Origin: an uncultured Rhodanobacteraceae bacterium
Lineage (GTDB): Bacteria; Pseudomonadota; Gammaproteobacteria; Xanthomonadales; SZUA-5
DNA length: 22,766 bases
Assembly: GCA_937928755.1 (NCBI GenBank)
Contig: CALEZI010000019.1
Coordinates: 1-22,766 of the forward strand
Direction: 5' to 3'
Shown: in pieces, positions 7,826 to 17,107 of the stretch
Position numbering within the stretch: position 1 is the first letter of the stretch
How the letters are laid out: every line of letters starts with the position of its first letter
Notes under the pieces: model-generated
The model's input: only the letters and a program-made list of their open reading frames with translations
Databases searched by the model: none
What the model was told of the DNA's origin: nothing
Program-made: the position numbers and the translations under genes

Positions 7826-9033
7826 TGAGCCAGATCGATGCGTTGATTGCTGGGCTTTGCCCGGAGGGAGTGGAGTTCAAAGCACTCGGTTCGGTTGCCG
7901 CCTATTCGGATTCGCGCATCGGGGCCAGCGAAATCGGCGAGGCGACCTTTGTGGGCGTCGACAACTTGCTCTCGAATATGGGAGGCAAGACCAATGCAAG
8001 CTATGCACCGAATACGGCGAGGCTCACAGCGTATGAAGCCGGCGACATCCTTTTGGGAAATATTCGGCCGTACTTGAAGAAGCTCTGGCTTGCCGACGGA
8101 CGCGGCGGTTGCAGCGGTGATGTGCTGGCCGTCCGTATTACCGAAGCCTCTCGGCGCGTGCTGCTGCCCACGTTTCTCTATCGCCTACTGGCGTCCGATG
8201 ATTTCTTTGCCTACAACATGCAGCACGCCAAGGGCGCAAAGATGCCGCGCGGCAGTAAGCACGCGATTCTGCAGTACCGCATTCCCGTGCCGCCCCTGGA
8301 GATTCAGCGGGAGATCGTCAAGGTGCTTGACATTTTCTCACGGCTAGAGGCGGAGCTAGAGGCGGAGCTGGAGGCGCGTCGGCGGCAGCAAAAGTACTAC
8401 CGCGACGCGCTGCTCAGCTTCGCTGACCAGCCTGATATTCGCTGGGCGACGATGGGCGAAGTTGGCGAGTTCTTTCGTGGGCGTCGGTTCACCAAAGGCG
8501 ATTACGCTGAAGATGGAATCGCCTGCATCCACTACGGCGACATTTATACGCAATACGGCACCTTCGCTGAAAATGCCGTTTCACATGTGCGTACAGACAT
8601 GGCGTCCACGTTGCGCTTTGCGCAATCCGGCGACCTCGTGATTGCAGGAGTTGGCGAAACCGTCGAGGACGTAGCCAAGGCCGTCGCATGGCTAGGAGAA
8701 GGCAAAGTAGCCATCCATGACGACTGCTTCGCATTTCGCCACTCGTTAAATCCGAAATTCGTCTCCTACTGGTTTCAGACGACAGCGTTCCACGCGGAGA
8801 AGAACAAGTTCGTGGCTAGTGCCAAGGTCAAGCGCCTGTCCGGAGAAAGCCTCAGCAAGCTGCAGATTCCGGTGCCGCCGGTTTCGGAGCAAGCCCGCAT
8901 CGTCGCCATCCTCGACAAGTTCGACGCGCTGGTGAATGACATCAGTTCGGGCTTGCCCGCCGAGATCAAGGCTCGCCGCCAGCAGTACACGCATTACCGC
9001 GACCGGTTGCTCACCTTCCGTGACGCGGCATGA
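7825..9033 (+). CDS. hsdS: Type I restriction-modification specificity subunit HsdS
   Basis: This 402-residue subunit recognises the bipartite DNA target for both methylation and cleavage. Two target-recognition domains (about 10-155 and 205-350) each end in a conserved helical region. The central one starts PPLEIQREIVKVLDIF and the distal one PPVSEQARIVAILDKFDAL. The two regions are imperfect copies of each other, also ending in matching YYRDALLSF and HYRDRLLTF, as in other single-chain HsdS proteins. The distal region is strikingly like that of EcoR124I (type IC). Within the central helix lies the LEAE repeat described separately. The target sequence cannot be predicted by eye. The start overlaps the small gene upstream, and the stop overlaps the hsdR ATG. 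It is full length with no break. Confidence 0.95.
   Translation: MSQIDALIAGLCPEGVEFKALGSVAAYSDSRIGASEIGEATFVGVDNLLSNMGGKTNASYAPNTARLTAYEAGDILLGNIRPYLKKLWLADGRGGCSGDVLAVRITEASRRVLLPTFLYRLLASDDFFAYNMQHAKGAKMPRGSKHAILQYRIPVPPLEIQREIVKVLDIFSRLEAELEAELEARRRQQKYYRDALLSFADQPDIRWATMGEVGEFFRGRRFTKGDYAEDGIACIHYGDIYTQYGTFAENAVSHVRTDMASTLRFAQSGDLVIAGVGETVEDVAKAVAWLGEGKVAIHDDCFAFRHSLNPKFVSYWFQTTAFHAEKNKFVASAKVKRLSGESLSKLQIPVPPVSEQARIVAILDKFDALVNDISSGLPAEIKARRQQYTHYRDRLLTFRDAA
8344..8376 (+). repeat. 12-bp tandem repeat in hsdS encoding LEAE units
   Basis: Two exact copies of ctagaggcggag (8344-8355 and 8356-8367) are followed by a partial copy (8368-8376) that differs by one base. In frame they encode LEAE-LEAE-LEA, residues 174-184, inside the central helical spacer of HsdS between the two target-recognition domains. 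The copies are identical at the DNA level, so unequal exchange or slippage could change their number without shifting the frame. Confidence 0.9.
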
Positions 9034-12000
9034 GCGAGGACCCCAAACCCTATCGCTACGAGCCGATCGCGCTCTCCAACGAGAGCACCGTCGTCGCCGA
9101 GTTCTTGCCCGACACCCCGAGTGTGCGGGATTCGGCGTATCAGTCCGAGGCCGCCCTGGAAAAAGCCTTCGTCGAGCAGCTGCAGATTCAGGCCTATGAC
9201 TACCTGGCGCTCACTTCGGAAGCCGAGCTGATTGCCAACTTGCGCCGCCAACTGGAGAAGCTCAACAGGATCAGCTTCGCCGATACCGAGTGGGAGCGAT
9301 TCTTCAGCACCTGCATCGCTGGGGCGAACGACGGCATTCTGGAAAAGACCGCGCGCGTCCAGGACGATCATATCCAGGTCCTGAAGCGCGAGGACGGTAC
9401 GACCAAGAACATCTACCTGATCGACAAGGCCAACATCCACAACAACGCCTTGCAGGTGATCAACCAGTACGAGGCGGACGGCAGCCGCGCCACCCGTTTT
9501 GATGTCACCGTGCTGGTCAATGGCCTGCCGATGGTGCACATCGAACTCAAGCGGCGTGGCGTGGACATCCGCGAGGCCTTCAACCAGATCAACCGATACC
9601 AGCGCGACAGCTTCTGGTCGGGCTCCGGCCTGTTCGAGTACATGCAGCTGTTCGTCATCAGCAACGGCACGCTGACCAAGTACTACAGCAACACCGTGCG
9701 CGACGGGCATTTGAAGGAGCAGTCCAGCAAGCGCAGCAAGAACCAGACTTCCAACAGTTATTCCTTTACCAGTTGGTGGGCCGACGCCAGGAACCAGCCG
9801 ATCACCGAGCTGACTGGCTTCGCCAAGACCTTCTTCGCCAAGCATTCGCTGCTCAATGTGCTCACCAGGTACTGCGTGTTCGATGTGGATCGCAAACTGC
9901 TGGTGATGCGGCCCTATCAGATCGTGGCCGCCGAGCGCATCTTGCAGCGCATCGCCACCGCCACCAATCACAAGCAGCTCGGAAGCGTGGCAGCGGGCGG
10001 CTATATCTGGCACACCACCGGCAGCGGCAAAACGCTGACCAGCTTCAAAGCCGCGCAGCTCGCCCGCGGCTTGCCCGGCATCGACAAGGTGCTGTTCGTG
10101 GTGGATCGCAAGGATCTGGACTACCAGACCATGCGCGAGTACGAACGCTTCGAGAAAGGCGCCGCCAACTCAAACACGTCCACCGCGGTGTTGCAGCGAC
10201 AGATCGAAGACCCCAACGCCCGCATCATCATTACCACCATCCAGAAGCTCGCCCGCTTCGTCGTCAAGAACAAGAAGCACCCGGTATACGAGGCGCATGT
10301 GGTGGTGATCTTCGACGAATGCCACCGCAGCCAGTTCGGCGACATGCACGCCGAAATCACCCGGGTGTTCCAGCGCTATCACCTGTTCGGCTTCACCGGC
10401 ACGCCGATCTTTGCCGCGAACTCCGGCGCCGCCGGCAACCCCCTGCGGCGCACCACGAGCCAGGCCTTTGGCGACAAGCTGCACACCTACACCATCGTTG
10501 ATGCCATCAGCGACAAGAACGTGCTGCCGTTTCGCATCGACTACATCAACACCATCAAGACCCAGCCGAGCATCCGGGACAAAAAGGTGCCCGCCATCGA
10601 CACCGAGCGGGCACTGTTGGCGCCCGAGCGTATCGCCCAGATCGTGGGCTACATCCGCGAACACTTCGACCAGAAGACCAAGCGTGCCAGCAACTATCGC
10701 CACGATGGTAAGCGTCTGTTCGGTTTCAACTCTCTGTTTGCCTGCGCCTCCATCGACGCGGCAAAACGCTACTACGCAGAATTCGCCAAGCAGCAGAAGG
10801 CGCTGCCGGAAGCCGGGCGGCTCAAGGTCGGCCTGATCTACAGCTTTGCGGCCAACGAAGAGGAAAGCGACGGTCTGCTCGACGAGGAAGAGTTCGAAAC
10901 CGAGGGGCTGGATGCCAGTTCGCGCGATTTTCTGGAAAGTGCGATCCAGGACTACAACGCCGTGTTTGGTACCAGCTTCGACACCAGCGCCGACAAGTTC
11001 CAGAACTACTACAAGGACTTGTCGCAGCGATTGAAGAAGCGTGAGCTGGACGTGGTGATCGTGGTCAACATGTTCCTGACCGGCTTCGACGCCACCACGC
11101 TGAACACCCTGTGGGCCGACAAGAACCTCAAGGCGCATGGCTTGATCCAGGCGTACTCGCGTACCAACCGCATCCTCAATTCGGTCAAGACTTACGGCAA
11201 CATCGTCTCCTTCCGCAATCTGGAGCAGGAGACCAACGACGCGCTGGCGCTGTTCGGCAACAAAGAGGCCAAGGGCATCGTGCTGCTCAAGCCCTACGCC
11301 GAGTACTACAAGGATTACGAGACGCGGGTTGCGGAGCTACTCGCTGGATTCCCGCTTGGAAAAGCCATCACCGGCGAGGCGGCGCAGAAGGCGTTCATCA
11401 AGCTGTTCGGCTCGATCCTGCGGCTGAAGAACATCTTGACCGCGTTTGATGATTTCGCGGGCCACGAGATCCTCAGCGAGCGCGAGTTCCAGGACTACCA
11501 GAGCCTGTACCTGAACCTGTACGCGGAATTCCGCGCAACGTCGGATGCCGAAAAGGAATCGATCAACGACGACGTCGTGTTCGAAATCGAATTGATCAAG
11601 CAAGTCGAAATCAACGTCGACTACATCCTGCTGTTGGTCGAGCAGTACTTGAAGAAAAAGGGCTCGGGCGACGACAAGGAAATCCGCGCAACCATCGAGC
11701 GCGCCATCAATTCCAGCCCGTCCTTGCGCAATAAAAAGGACCTGATCGTGCAGTTCGTCGATTCGGTGACCACCAAGGCCAAAGTGGACGCGCAATGGCA
11801 AGCCTTCGTGGCCGCGAAGAGGACCGAGGAGTTGGAGCGCATCATCGCGGAAGAAAACCTCAACGCGGAAGGCACTCGCAGCTTCATCGACAATGCCTTT
11901 CGCGACGGCAGTATCCCCACCACCGGCACTGCCATCACAAAGATCCTGCCACCGGTGTCCCGGTTCTCAAAGGACAACGGCCACGCAGCCAAGAAGCAGA

Positions 12001-12053
12001 CAGTGCTGGACAGACTGGCCGCATTCTTCGAACGGTATTTCGGGTTGGGTTGA
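9030..12053 (+). CDS. hsdR: Type I restriction enzyme endonuclease/translocase subunit HsdR
   Basis: This 1,007-residue motor and nuclease subunit pulls DNA using ATP and cuts unmodified DNA away from the target site. The N-terminal PD-(D/E)xK nuclease is seen as FDVTVLVNG (Asp158) followed by IELKRRG (Glu172, Lys174). The SF2 helicase motor has Walker A TTGSGKT (329-335), DECH (429-432), GFTGTP (454-459) and motif VI QAYSRTNR (707-714). The C-terminal helical part binds the methylase core. Length is close to EcoR124I HsdR (about 1,040), and the EAFNQINRYQRDSFW segment is typical of the family. No frameshift was seen, so the RM system looks intact. The ATG overlaps the hsdS stop (ATGA). It is the last gene of the operon. 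Confidence 0.97.
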   Translation: MSEDPKPYRYEPIALSNESTVVAEFLPDTPSVRDSAYQSEAALEKAFVEQLQIQAYDYLALTSEAELIANLRRQLEKLNRISFADTEWERFFSTCIAGANDGILEKTARVQDDHIQVLKREDGTTKNIYLIDKANIHNNALQVINQYEADGSRATRFDVTVLVNGLPMVHIELKRRGVDIREAFNQINRYQRDSFWSGSGLFEYMQLFVISNGTLTKYYSNTVRDGHLKEQSSKRSKNQTSNSYSFTSWWADARNQPITELTGFAKTFFAKHSLLNVLTRYCVFDVDRKLLVMRPYQIVAAERILQRIATATNHKQLGSVAAGGYIWHTTGSGKTLTSFKAAQLARGLPGIDKVLFVVDRKDLDYQTMREYERFEKGAANSNTSTAVLQRQIEDPNARIIITTIQKLARFVVKNKKHPVYEAHVVVIFDECHRSQFGDMHAEITRVFQRYHLFGFTGTPIFAANSGAAGNPLRRTTSQAFGDKLHTYTIVDAISDKNVLPFRIDYINTIKTQPSIRDKKVPAIDTERALLAPERIAQIVGYIREHFDQKTKRASNYRHDGKRLFGFNSLFACASIDAAKRYYAEFAKQQKALPEAGRLKVGLIYSFAANEEESDGLLDEEEFETEGLDASSRDFLESAIQDYNAVFGTSFDTSADKFQNYYKDLSQRLKKRELDVVIVVNMFLTGFDATTLNTLWADKNLKAHGLIQAYSRTNRILNSVKTYGNIVSFRNLEQETNDALALFGNKEAKGIVLLKPYAEYYKDYETRVAELLAGFPLGKAITGEAAQKAFIKLFGSILRLKNILTAFDDFAGHEILSEREFQDYQSLYLNLYAEFRATSDAEKESINDDVVFEIELIKQVEINVDYILLLVEQYLKKKGSGDDKEIRATIERAINSSPSLRNKKDLIVQFVDSVTTKAKVDAQWQAFVAAKRTEELERIIAEENLNAEGTRSFIDNAFRDGSIPTTGTAITKILPPVSRFSKDNGHAAKKQTVLDRLAAFFERYFGLG

Positions 12054-12138
12054 GCGGGACTGGGTGCTTTCCGGATCTGGCGCAGCGACGGCGCAAATCG
12101 ACGCCAGACTTGGCGGATGACAAGCAGGGAGACGCGTA

Positions 12139-12300
12139 ATGGCTCTGGCGCGAATGGAACGAATCCTGATTCTCGCGAAGACCTACCCGTCAACCAGCGC
12201 GCAGTTCGTCGAAACATCCTGCGCGGCGGGCATCACCCAGAACGGCGCAATGCGTCGTCTGTTCCCGGTGCCCTTCCGGATGATCGAAGACGGGCAGCAG
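12139..12300 (+). pseudogene. Truncated N-terminal remnant of a conserved gene downstream of hsdR
   Basis: Good ribosome site AGGGAG (12126-12131) is followed by an ATG and about 54 residues that read as a genuine protein start: MERILILAKTYPSTSAQFVETS, then MRRLFPVPFRMIEDGQQ. I recall a similar opening in longer uncharacterised proteins (MxRVLILAKTYP...VETSCVA...RLYPVPFR), some near type I RM genes. This is recognition from memory and not checked. The frame stays open to 12351, but from about 12301 it is made of a dispersed palindromic repeat, so the tail (CIAQRFTGAG onward) is not original. The gene therefore looks cut off at the repeat edge. It lies 85 bp after hsdR in the same direction. 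Confidence 0.6.
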
Positions 12301-12378
12301 TGTATCGCGCAGCGATTCACCGGCGCGGGGCTTGCGTCAAACACCCGGTGAACGCGCTGGGGGGGCGCATCGGGCCAC
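12301..12378 (-). repeat. Dispersed palindromic repeat, copy 1 (inverted relative to copy 2)
   Basis: Read on the minus strand, this has gttcaccgggtg, a variable centre of about 18 bases, then the core ccggtgaatcgctgcg followed by cgatacac. The same core and flank occur at 18231-18283 on the plus strand. The match is essentially exact in both arms of the core. The outer arm on the hsdR side is missing, and the repeat stops abruptly at the gene remnant (12300/12301). The other arm extends to about 12378 in degenerate form. No transposase is present. Confidence 0.75.
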
Positions 12379-12397
12379 CGACTGAAGGCTGAAGTGC

Positions 12398-12426
12398 TTG
12401 CCACATGGTGAGTGAAAGCGTAAAAA
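12398..12426 (+). promoter_or_regulatory. Putative sigma-70 promoter of the tetR-hlyD-ABC operon
   Basis: TTGCCA (12398-12403) and TAAAAA (12421-12426) are separated by 17 bases, a usual spacing. The -10 box matches the consensus at four of six positions. Transcription would begin near 12433, leaving a short leader before the ATG at 12456. The location supports that start over the upstream in-frame ATG at 12405, which lies inside the promoter. Confidence 0.45.
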
Positions 12427-12446
12427 GCAAGCACTTACTTGCTTTT
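12423..12446 (+). promoter_or_regulatory. Perfect inverted repeat, probable TetR operator
   Basis: AAAAGCAAG (12423-12431) and CTTGCTTTT (12438-12446) are perfect inverted copies around a 6-base centre. The site overlaps the putative -10 box and lies just upstream of the TetR-family start, the usual arrangement for an autorepressor. Binding by the adjacent regulator is inferred. Confidence 0.65.
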
Positions 12447-12455
12447 GTGATCGAC

Positions 12456-13064
12456 ATGACCGCCCGTCCACGCAACCTGCCCGCCGAGGAACGCCGCGCG
12501 ATGACCGTCGCGGCGGTACTTGAGCTGGCCGCGACCCAGAATCCGAACGAGATCACGACCGCGGTGATCGCCCAGCGCATTGGCCTGACCCACGGCGCGT
12601 TGTTTCGCCATTTCCCGGACAAGGACTCGATCTGGGCAGCGGTGATGGAATGGGTCTCGGGCACCCTGCTGCAGCGTATCGAAGAGTCGGCGGCTGGCAT
12701 CGTTTCGCCACTGGCGGCGATGGCGGCAATGTTCGCCACCCACGTCGAGTTCGTCGGCGAGTATCCGGGCGTACCGCGCATGCTGTTCGGTGAACTGCAG
12801 CGTGCCGAACCGACCCCGGCGAAGCGCCAGGTGCAGACCTTGCTGCAACGCTATCGCGAGCACCTGCAGCGGCTGATCGCGGCGGGCAAGGTGGCGGGCG
12901 AACTGGCGCCAGACCTCGACGCGGACGCGGCTGCGGCGCTGTTCATCGGCAGCATCCAGGGCTTGGTGATGCAATCGCTATTGGCGGGCGACGTCGAGCG
13001 CATGCGTCTGGACGCGCCGCGGGTGTTTGCGATCTACCGTCGTGGAATCGGGAGTACGCTGTGA
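12456..13064 (+). CDS. TetR-family transcriptional regulator
   Basis: This is a 202-residue repressor when read from the ATG at 12456. The N-terminal TetR helix-turn-helix (about 8-58) includes ITTAVIAQRIGLTHGALFRHFPDKDSIW, the family's signature. The helical ligand domain follows, with a dimerisation region near LFIGSIQGLVMQSLL. An in-frame ATG at 12405 would add 17 residues, but it lies within the promoter and operator, so the later start is preferred. The GTG of the HlyD gene overlaps its stop, so it heads the operon and probably represses it. The order TetR-HlyD-ABC recalls the E. coli cecR(ybiH)-ybhGFSR arrangement. The ligand is unknown. Confidence 0.9.
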   Translation: MTARPRNLPAEERRAMTVAAVLELAATQNPNEITTAVIAQRIGLTHGALFRHFPDKDSIWAAVMEWVSGTLLQRIEESAAGIVSPLAAMAAMFATHVEFVGEYPGVPRMLFGELQRAEPTPAKRQVQTLLQRYREHLQRLIAAGKVAGELAPDLDADAAAALFIGSIQGLVMQSLLAGDVERMRLDAPRVFAIYRRGIGSTL

Positions 13065-14212
13065 AGGGCCTGCCATTTTCCGGTCGCACGTTGGCGGTGC
13101 TGGTAGTGGTGGTGCCGTTGCTGGCGTTGCTGGCCTACGTCGCGCTGTATTCCGGGCCGCTGGCGCCGGTGGCAGTCACCCTGGAGACGCTGCAGTCGCG
13201 GCCGATCAGCCCGGCGCTGTTCGGTATCGGCACGGTCGAAGCGCGCCACAGCTACCAGATCGGGCCGACCGCCACCGGGCGCCTGGAGACCTTGCTCGTC
13301 GAGGTCGGTGATCGCGTGCAAGCCGGACAAGTGCTCGGCGAGATCGATCCGGTGGAACTGGATGATCGCGTCAGCGCGCAGGAGTCGACGCTGAACCGCA
13401 ATCAGGCGGCGCTGCGCGAGGCGCAAGCCAGGCTCAGCTTTGCGCGCAGCCAGGCGCAGCGCTACGAGCAGATGTGGGAGCGCCACCTGATCAGCGAGGA
13501 AGCGGTCACCGCCAAGCGCCAGGAACTGCAGATCGCCCAGGCGGCACATGCGGCCGCCAGCGAGGATCTCGCCCGTGCCGGTTCCGATCGCAACGCCGCC
13601 ATCGCGCAGCGCGGCAACCTGAAGCTGATCGCGCCGGTGGCCGGCATCGTCGCGCGGCGCAACGTCGATCCCGGCACCACTGTTGTTGCCGGCCAGGCGG
13701 TGGTGGAACTGATTGACCCCTCCAGCCTGTGGGTCAACGTTCGCTTCGACCAGATCAGCGCCGGCGGCTTGGCGGCAGGTCTGGCCGCCGATATCGAACT
13801 GCGCTCACGCTCAGGCGTGTCGCTGCCCGGTCGCGTGCTGCGCATCGAACCGATGGCCGATGCGGTGACCGAGGAAGCCCTGGCGAAGGTGGTTTTCGCG
13901 GGTATTCCCGAGCCGCTGCCGCCGATCGGCGAACTGGCCGAGGTCACGGTCCGGCTGCCCCCTGTCGCCGCCGCGCCGGTGCTCAGCAATGCCGCGATCC
14001 GCCGCGACGGCGAGCGCGTCGGCGTTTGGCAACTGGTCGATGGCAGCCCGCGCTTTATCGAAGTCAGCTTCGGTGCTGCCGATCTCGACGGCAACGTGCA
14101 GGTGCTTGACGGTCTCAAGGAGGGCGATCAGGTGATTGCCTACAGCGAGAAGGCGATCAGCGCCCGCAGTCGCATCCGCGTCGTCGAGCAGATCCCGGGA
14201 AGCGCCCCGTGA
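13061..14212 (+). CDS. HlyD/RND-type periplasmic adaptor (membrane fusion protein)
   Basis: This 383-residue adaptor links an inner-membrane transporter to the outer envelope. One N-terminal membrane helix (about 10-30) anchors it. The lipoyl-like domain is split, with halves at about 60-98 (TGRLETLLVEVGDRVQAGQVL) and 190-225 (APVAGIVARRNVDPGTTVVAGQ). Between them lies an Ala/Gln-rich coiled hairpin (about 100-180). A beta-barrel and a membrane-proximal domain follow. The start is a GTG that overlaps the TetR stop (GTGA). The stop overlaps the GTG of the permease gene. With the next two genes it forms a DevBCA/MacAB-like exporter. No outer-membrane channel gene is in the window, so a shared TolC-type channel would be needed if one is used. 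Confidence 0.9.
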   Translation: MKGLPFSGRTLAVLVVVVPLLALLAYVALYSGPLAPVAVTLETLQSRPISPALFGIGTVEARHSYQIGPTATGRLETLLVEVGDRVQAGQVLGEIDPVELDDRVSAQESTLNRNQAALREAQARLSFARSQAQRYEQMWERHLISEEAVTAKRQELQIAQAAHAAASEDLARAGSDRNAAIAQRGNLKLIAPVAGIVARRNVDPGTTVVAGQAVVELIDPSSLWVNVRFDQISAGGLAAGLAADIELRSRSGVSLPGRVLRIEPMADAVTEEALAKVVFAGIPEPLPPIGELAEVTVRLPPVAAAPVLSNAAIRRDGERVGVWQLVDGSPRFIEVSFGAADLDGNVQVLDGLKEGDQVIAYSEKAISARSRIRVVEQIPGSAP

Positions 14213-15414
14213 TCAGCCTGGCCGGACGCGACATCCTGCATTCCTGGGGCAAGTTCGTGTTCACCGGCATTGGCCTTGGCCTGCTGATCGGCGTCACCCT
14301 GGTGATGGCCGGCGTCTACCGCGGCATGGTCGACGACGGCAAGGCGCTGCTCGACAACAGCGGCGCCGAACTGTGGGTCGTGCAGCAGGACACGCTCGGC
14401 CCCTACGCGGAGTCGTCCAGCGTCAACGACGATGTCTATCGCAGCATCCTGGCGATGCCGGGCGTGGCGGCGGCGGCCAACGTCACTTATCTGACCATGC
14501 AGGTGCGCCGCGGCCAGGCCGATGTGCGCGCGATGATCGTCGGCATTGCCCCCGGGCGCGTCGGCACCACGCCCGGATGGCCGCCGTATCTGGTTGCCGG
14601 GCGGCAACTGACCCGCGGTCACTACGAAGCAGTGGCCGACATCGCCACCGGCTTTCGCCTCGGTGAGCGCATCGGCATCCGTCGGCACCAATACACCGTT
14701 GTTGGCTTGACCCGGCGGATGGTCTCCTCCAGCGGCGATCCGATGGTGTTCATCCCGCTCAAGGATGCCCAGGAGGCGCAGTTCCTCAAGGACAACGACG
14801 CGATCTGGAGCAACCGCCGCCGCACCGAGGCCAATCCGGCCTTCAACCGGCCGGGGGCGCCCGGCCTGCTGCAGGCGGTGATCGATTCGCAAGCCGCCAG
14901 CACTGTCGTCAACGCGATTCTGGTGCGACTTGAGCCCGGCCATGCGCCCGACGCAGTGGCCGAGTCCATCCGCCGCTGGAAGGGCCTGACCGTGTACACG
15001 CGCACGCAGATGGAGGGGATCCTGGTCGGCAAGCTGATCGCCACCTCGGCACGCCAGATCGGCATGTTCCTGGTGATCCTCGCGGTGGTCAGCGCGGCCA
15101 TTGTCGCCTTCATCATCTACACGCTGACGATGGACAAGATCCGCGAGATCGCCGTCCTCAAGCTGATCGGCACGCGCAATCGCACCATCGCCTGGATGAT
15201 CATGCAGCAGGCGCTGGCGCTGGGCGTGATCGGCTTCGTCGTCGGCAAGATCACGGCGACCTTCGCCGCACCGTATTTCCCCAAGCATGTGCTGCTGGTG
15301 CCGCAGGACTCGATCGCCGGCTTCTTCGCGGTCATGGTGATCTGCGTACTTGCCAGCCTGGTCGCCATTCGCATGGCGCTCAACGTCGATCCCGCCGAAG
15401 CGATCGGAGGCTGA
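14209..15414 (+). CDS. ABC transporter permease, FtsX/DevC-like
   Basis: This 401-residue permease has the MacB/FtsX layout. One helix near the N-terminus (about 15-36, FTGIGLGLLIGVTLVMAGV) is followed by a large extracytoplasmic domain (about 40-280). Three C-terminal helices follow (about 284-308, 325-347 and 365-391). A short cytoplasmic stretch between helices two and three (MDKIREIAVLKLIGTRNRTI) matches the coupling region that meets the ATPase in this family. It starts with GTG overlapping the adaptor gene. The stop is one base before the ATG of the ATPase gene. Its place in a HlyD-permease-ATPase set resembles the cyanobacterial DevBCA glycolipid exporter. The substrate is unknown. Confidence 0.9.
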   Translation: MISLAGRDILHSWGKFVFTGIGLGLLIGVTLVMAGVYRGMVDDGKALLDNSGAELWVVQQDTLGPYAESSSVNDDVYRSILAMPGVAAAANVTYLTMQVRRGQADVRAMIVGIAPGRVGTTPGWPPYLVAGRQLTRGHYEAVADIATGFRLGERIGIRRHQYTVVGLTRRMVSSSGDPMVFIPLKDAQEAQFLKDNDAIWSNRRRTEANPAFNRPGAPGLLQAVIDSQAASTVVNAILVRLEPGHAPDAVAESIRRWKGLTVYTRTQMEGILVGKLIATSARQIGMFLVILAVVSAAIVAFIIYTLTMDKIREIAVLKLIGTRNRTIAWMIMQQALALGVIGFVVGKITATFAAPYFPKHVLLVPQDSIAGFFAVMVICVLASLVAIRMALNVDPAEAIGG

Positions 15415-15415
15415 G

Positions 15416-16138
<723 letters not shown>

Positions 16139-16207
16139 CTACCCATTGCGGTCGCGGAGGCTGGAACAGTCGGCGCGACGCCCCGCCCTACTCCGGCGTG
16201 CCGAAGA

Positions 16208-17107
16208 TCACGGACCGCGGCTACCCTGACCCTCAGACCCCGCTGACGCCATCGGTCCACGCTGATGCCAATAACCGAGGCCATGGCCCGGCAGCGGGGT
16301 CGGTGACGCGCCCTCCAGCGCCCGGCGAAAGCGTGCGATCACCCGCGGCATGTCGTGTTGCTGCGGATACAGCCGCACTGTGTCGATGCCGGCATCCAGC
16401 AGTTCGCTGATCACCGGCGCCAGGTCGCAGACTTCGAAGCTCTGCACCTGGATACCGTTGATCGTCAGGAAATCCTGGCCCTCGCGGGTAGCCAGCTTGA
16501 GACCATCCGGATAGTCGATGCAGCGGAATCCGCAATCATCCTTGCCGAGGTTCAGCGCGCGCGCAGTGAAACAGCGCGCCGACCAGGCCAATGGCACTCG
16601 GCCCCAGGCGATGGCCTCGATCGGCGGCAAGGCAAAGCACTCGGCCGCCGCCGCTTCGCGCAGTTCGCCGAGCCAGTCGCGGCCTAGTTCCACGCCCAAT
16701 ACCAGACGTTGCATGCCGTCGCTGACCAGCATGCGCACGCTGCCGACATTGTAGATATTCAGGCTCGGTCCGCCGACGAAGGGCACGCCCAGTTCGCGCG
16801 CCAGTTGAACGGCGGCGATGTCGTTGGCCTCGATGATGAAGCGGCCGTTCCCGACCAGCCGTCGCAGCTGCGCCAGCTCGGATTCCGCTTCGAGCAGCGC
16901 CAGTGAGGACAACACCACCTCGACGCCCGCCTGCGCGAACTCGTCGCCGATCTGCAGCCAGTCGGCGAGGCGCAGCTCGCGGCGCTTGCTGCAGACGGTC
17001 TCGCCGAGATAGACGACATCGAGCGGCCAGGTCAGGGCTTCGCGGTAGAACGCCAGCATGCGTTCGCGTGGCCAGAAATACTGCGGTGGACCCAGCGCGA
17101 TGCGCAT
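16208..17107 (-). CDS. ubiV: O2-independent ubiquinone hydroxylation protein UbiV (U32 family)
   Basis: This 299-residue U32 peptidase-like protein works with UbiU to hydroxylate the ubiquinone ring without oxygen. Four cysteines suited to a [4Fe-4S] cluster are at 39, 179, 192 and 196, nearly the same spacing as E. coli UbiV (39, 180, 193, 197). The opening MRIALGPPQYFWPRE and the LGETVCSKRREL segment are typical. The ATG overlaps the ubiU stop (TGATG), so both genes are translated together. An upstream in-frame start inside ubiU is less likely. The U32 fold can be mistaken for collagenase-type peptidases, but the cysteines and the partnership with UbiU settle it. Confidence 0.93.
   Translation of the reverse strand: MRIALGPPQYFWPRERMLAFYREALTWPLDVVYLGETVCSKRRELRLADWLQIGDEFAQAGVEVVLSSLALLEAESELAQLRRLVGNGRFIIEANDIAAVQLARELGVPFVGGPSLNIYNVGSVRMLVSDGMQRLVLGVELGRDWLGELREAAAAECFALPPIEAIAWGRVPLAWSARCFTARALNLGKDDCGFRCIDYPDGLKLATREGQDFLTINGIQVQSFEVCDLAPVISELLDAGIDTVRLYPQQHDMPRVIARFRRALEGASPTPLPGHGLGYWHQRGPMASAGSEGQGSRGP

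Noticed and set aside
12301..12378. Insertion sequence at the truncated gene
   Set aside because: No transposase, no target duplication visible; the sequence is a short palindromic repeat that recurs near ubiU.
12301..12378. Integron attC site
   Set aside because: Palindromic, but lacks the GTTRRRY core and the paired R/L boxes of attC sites; no integrase gene in the window.
16139..16207. Terminator between the ABC ATPase gene and convergent ubiV
   Set aside because: Only weak GC-rich pairing with bulges and no T-run on either strand.
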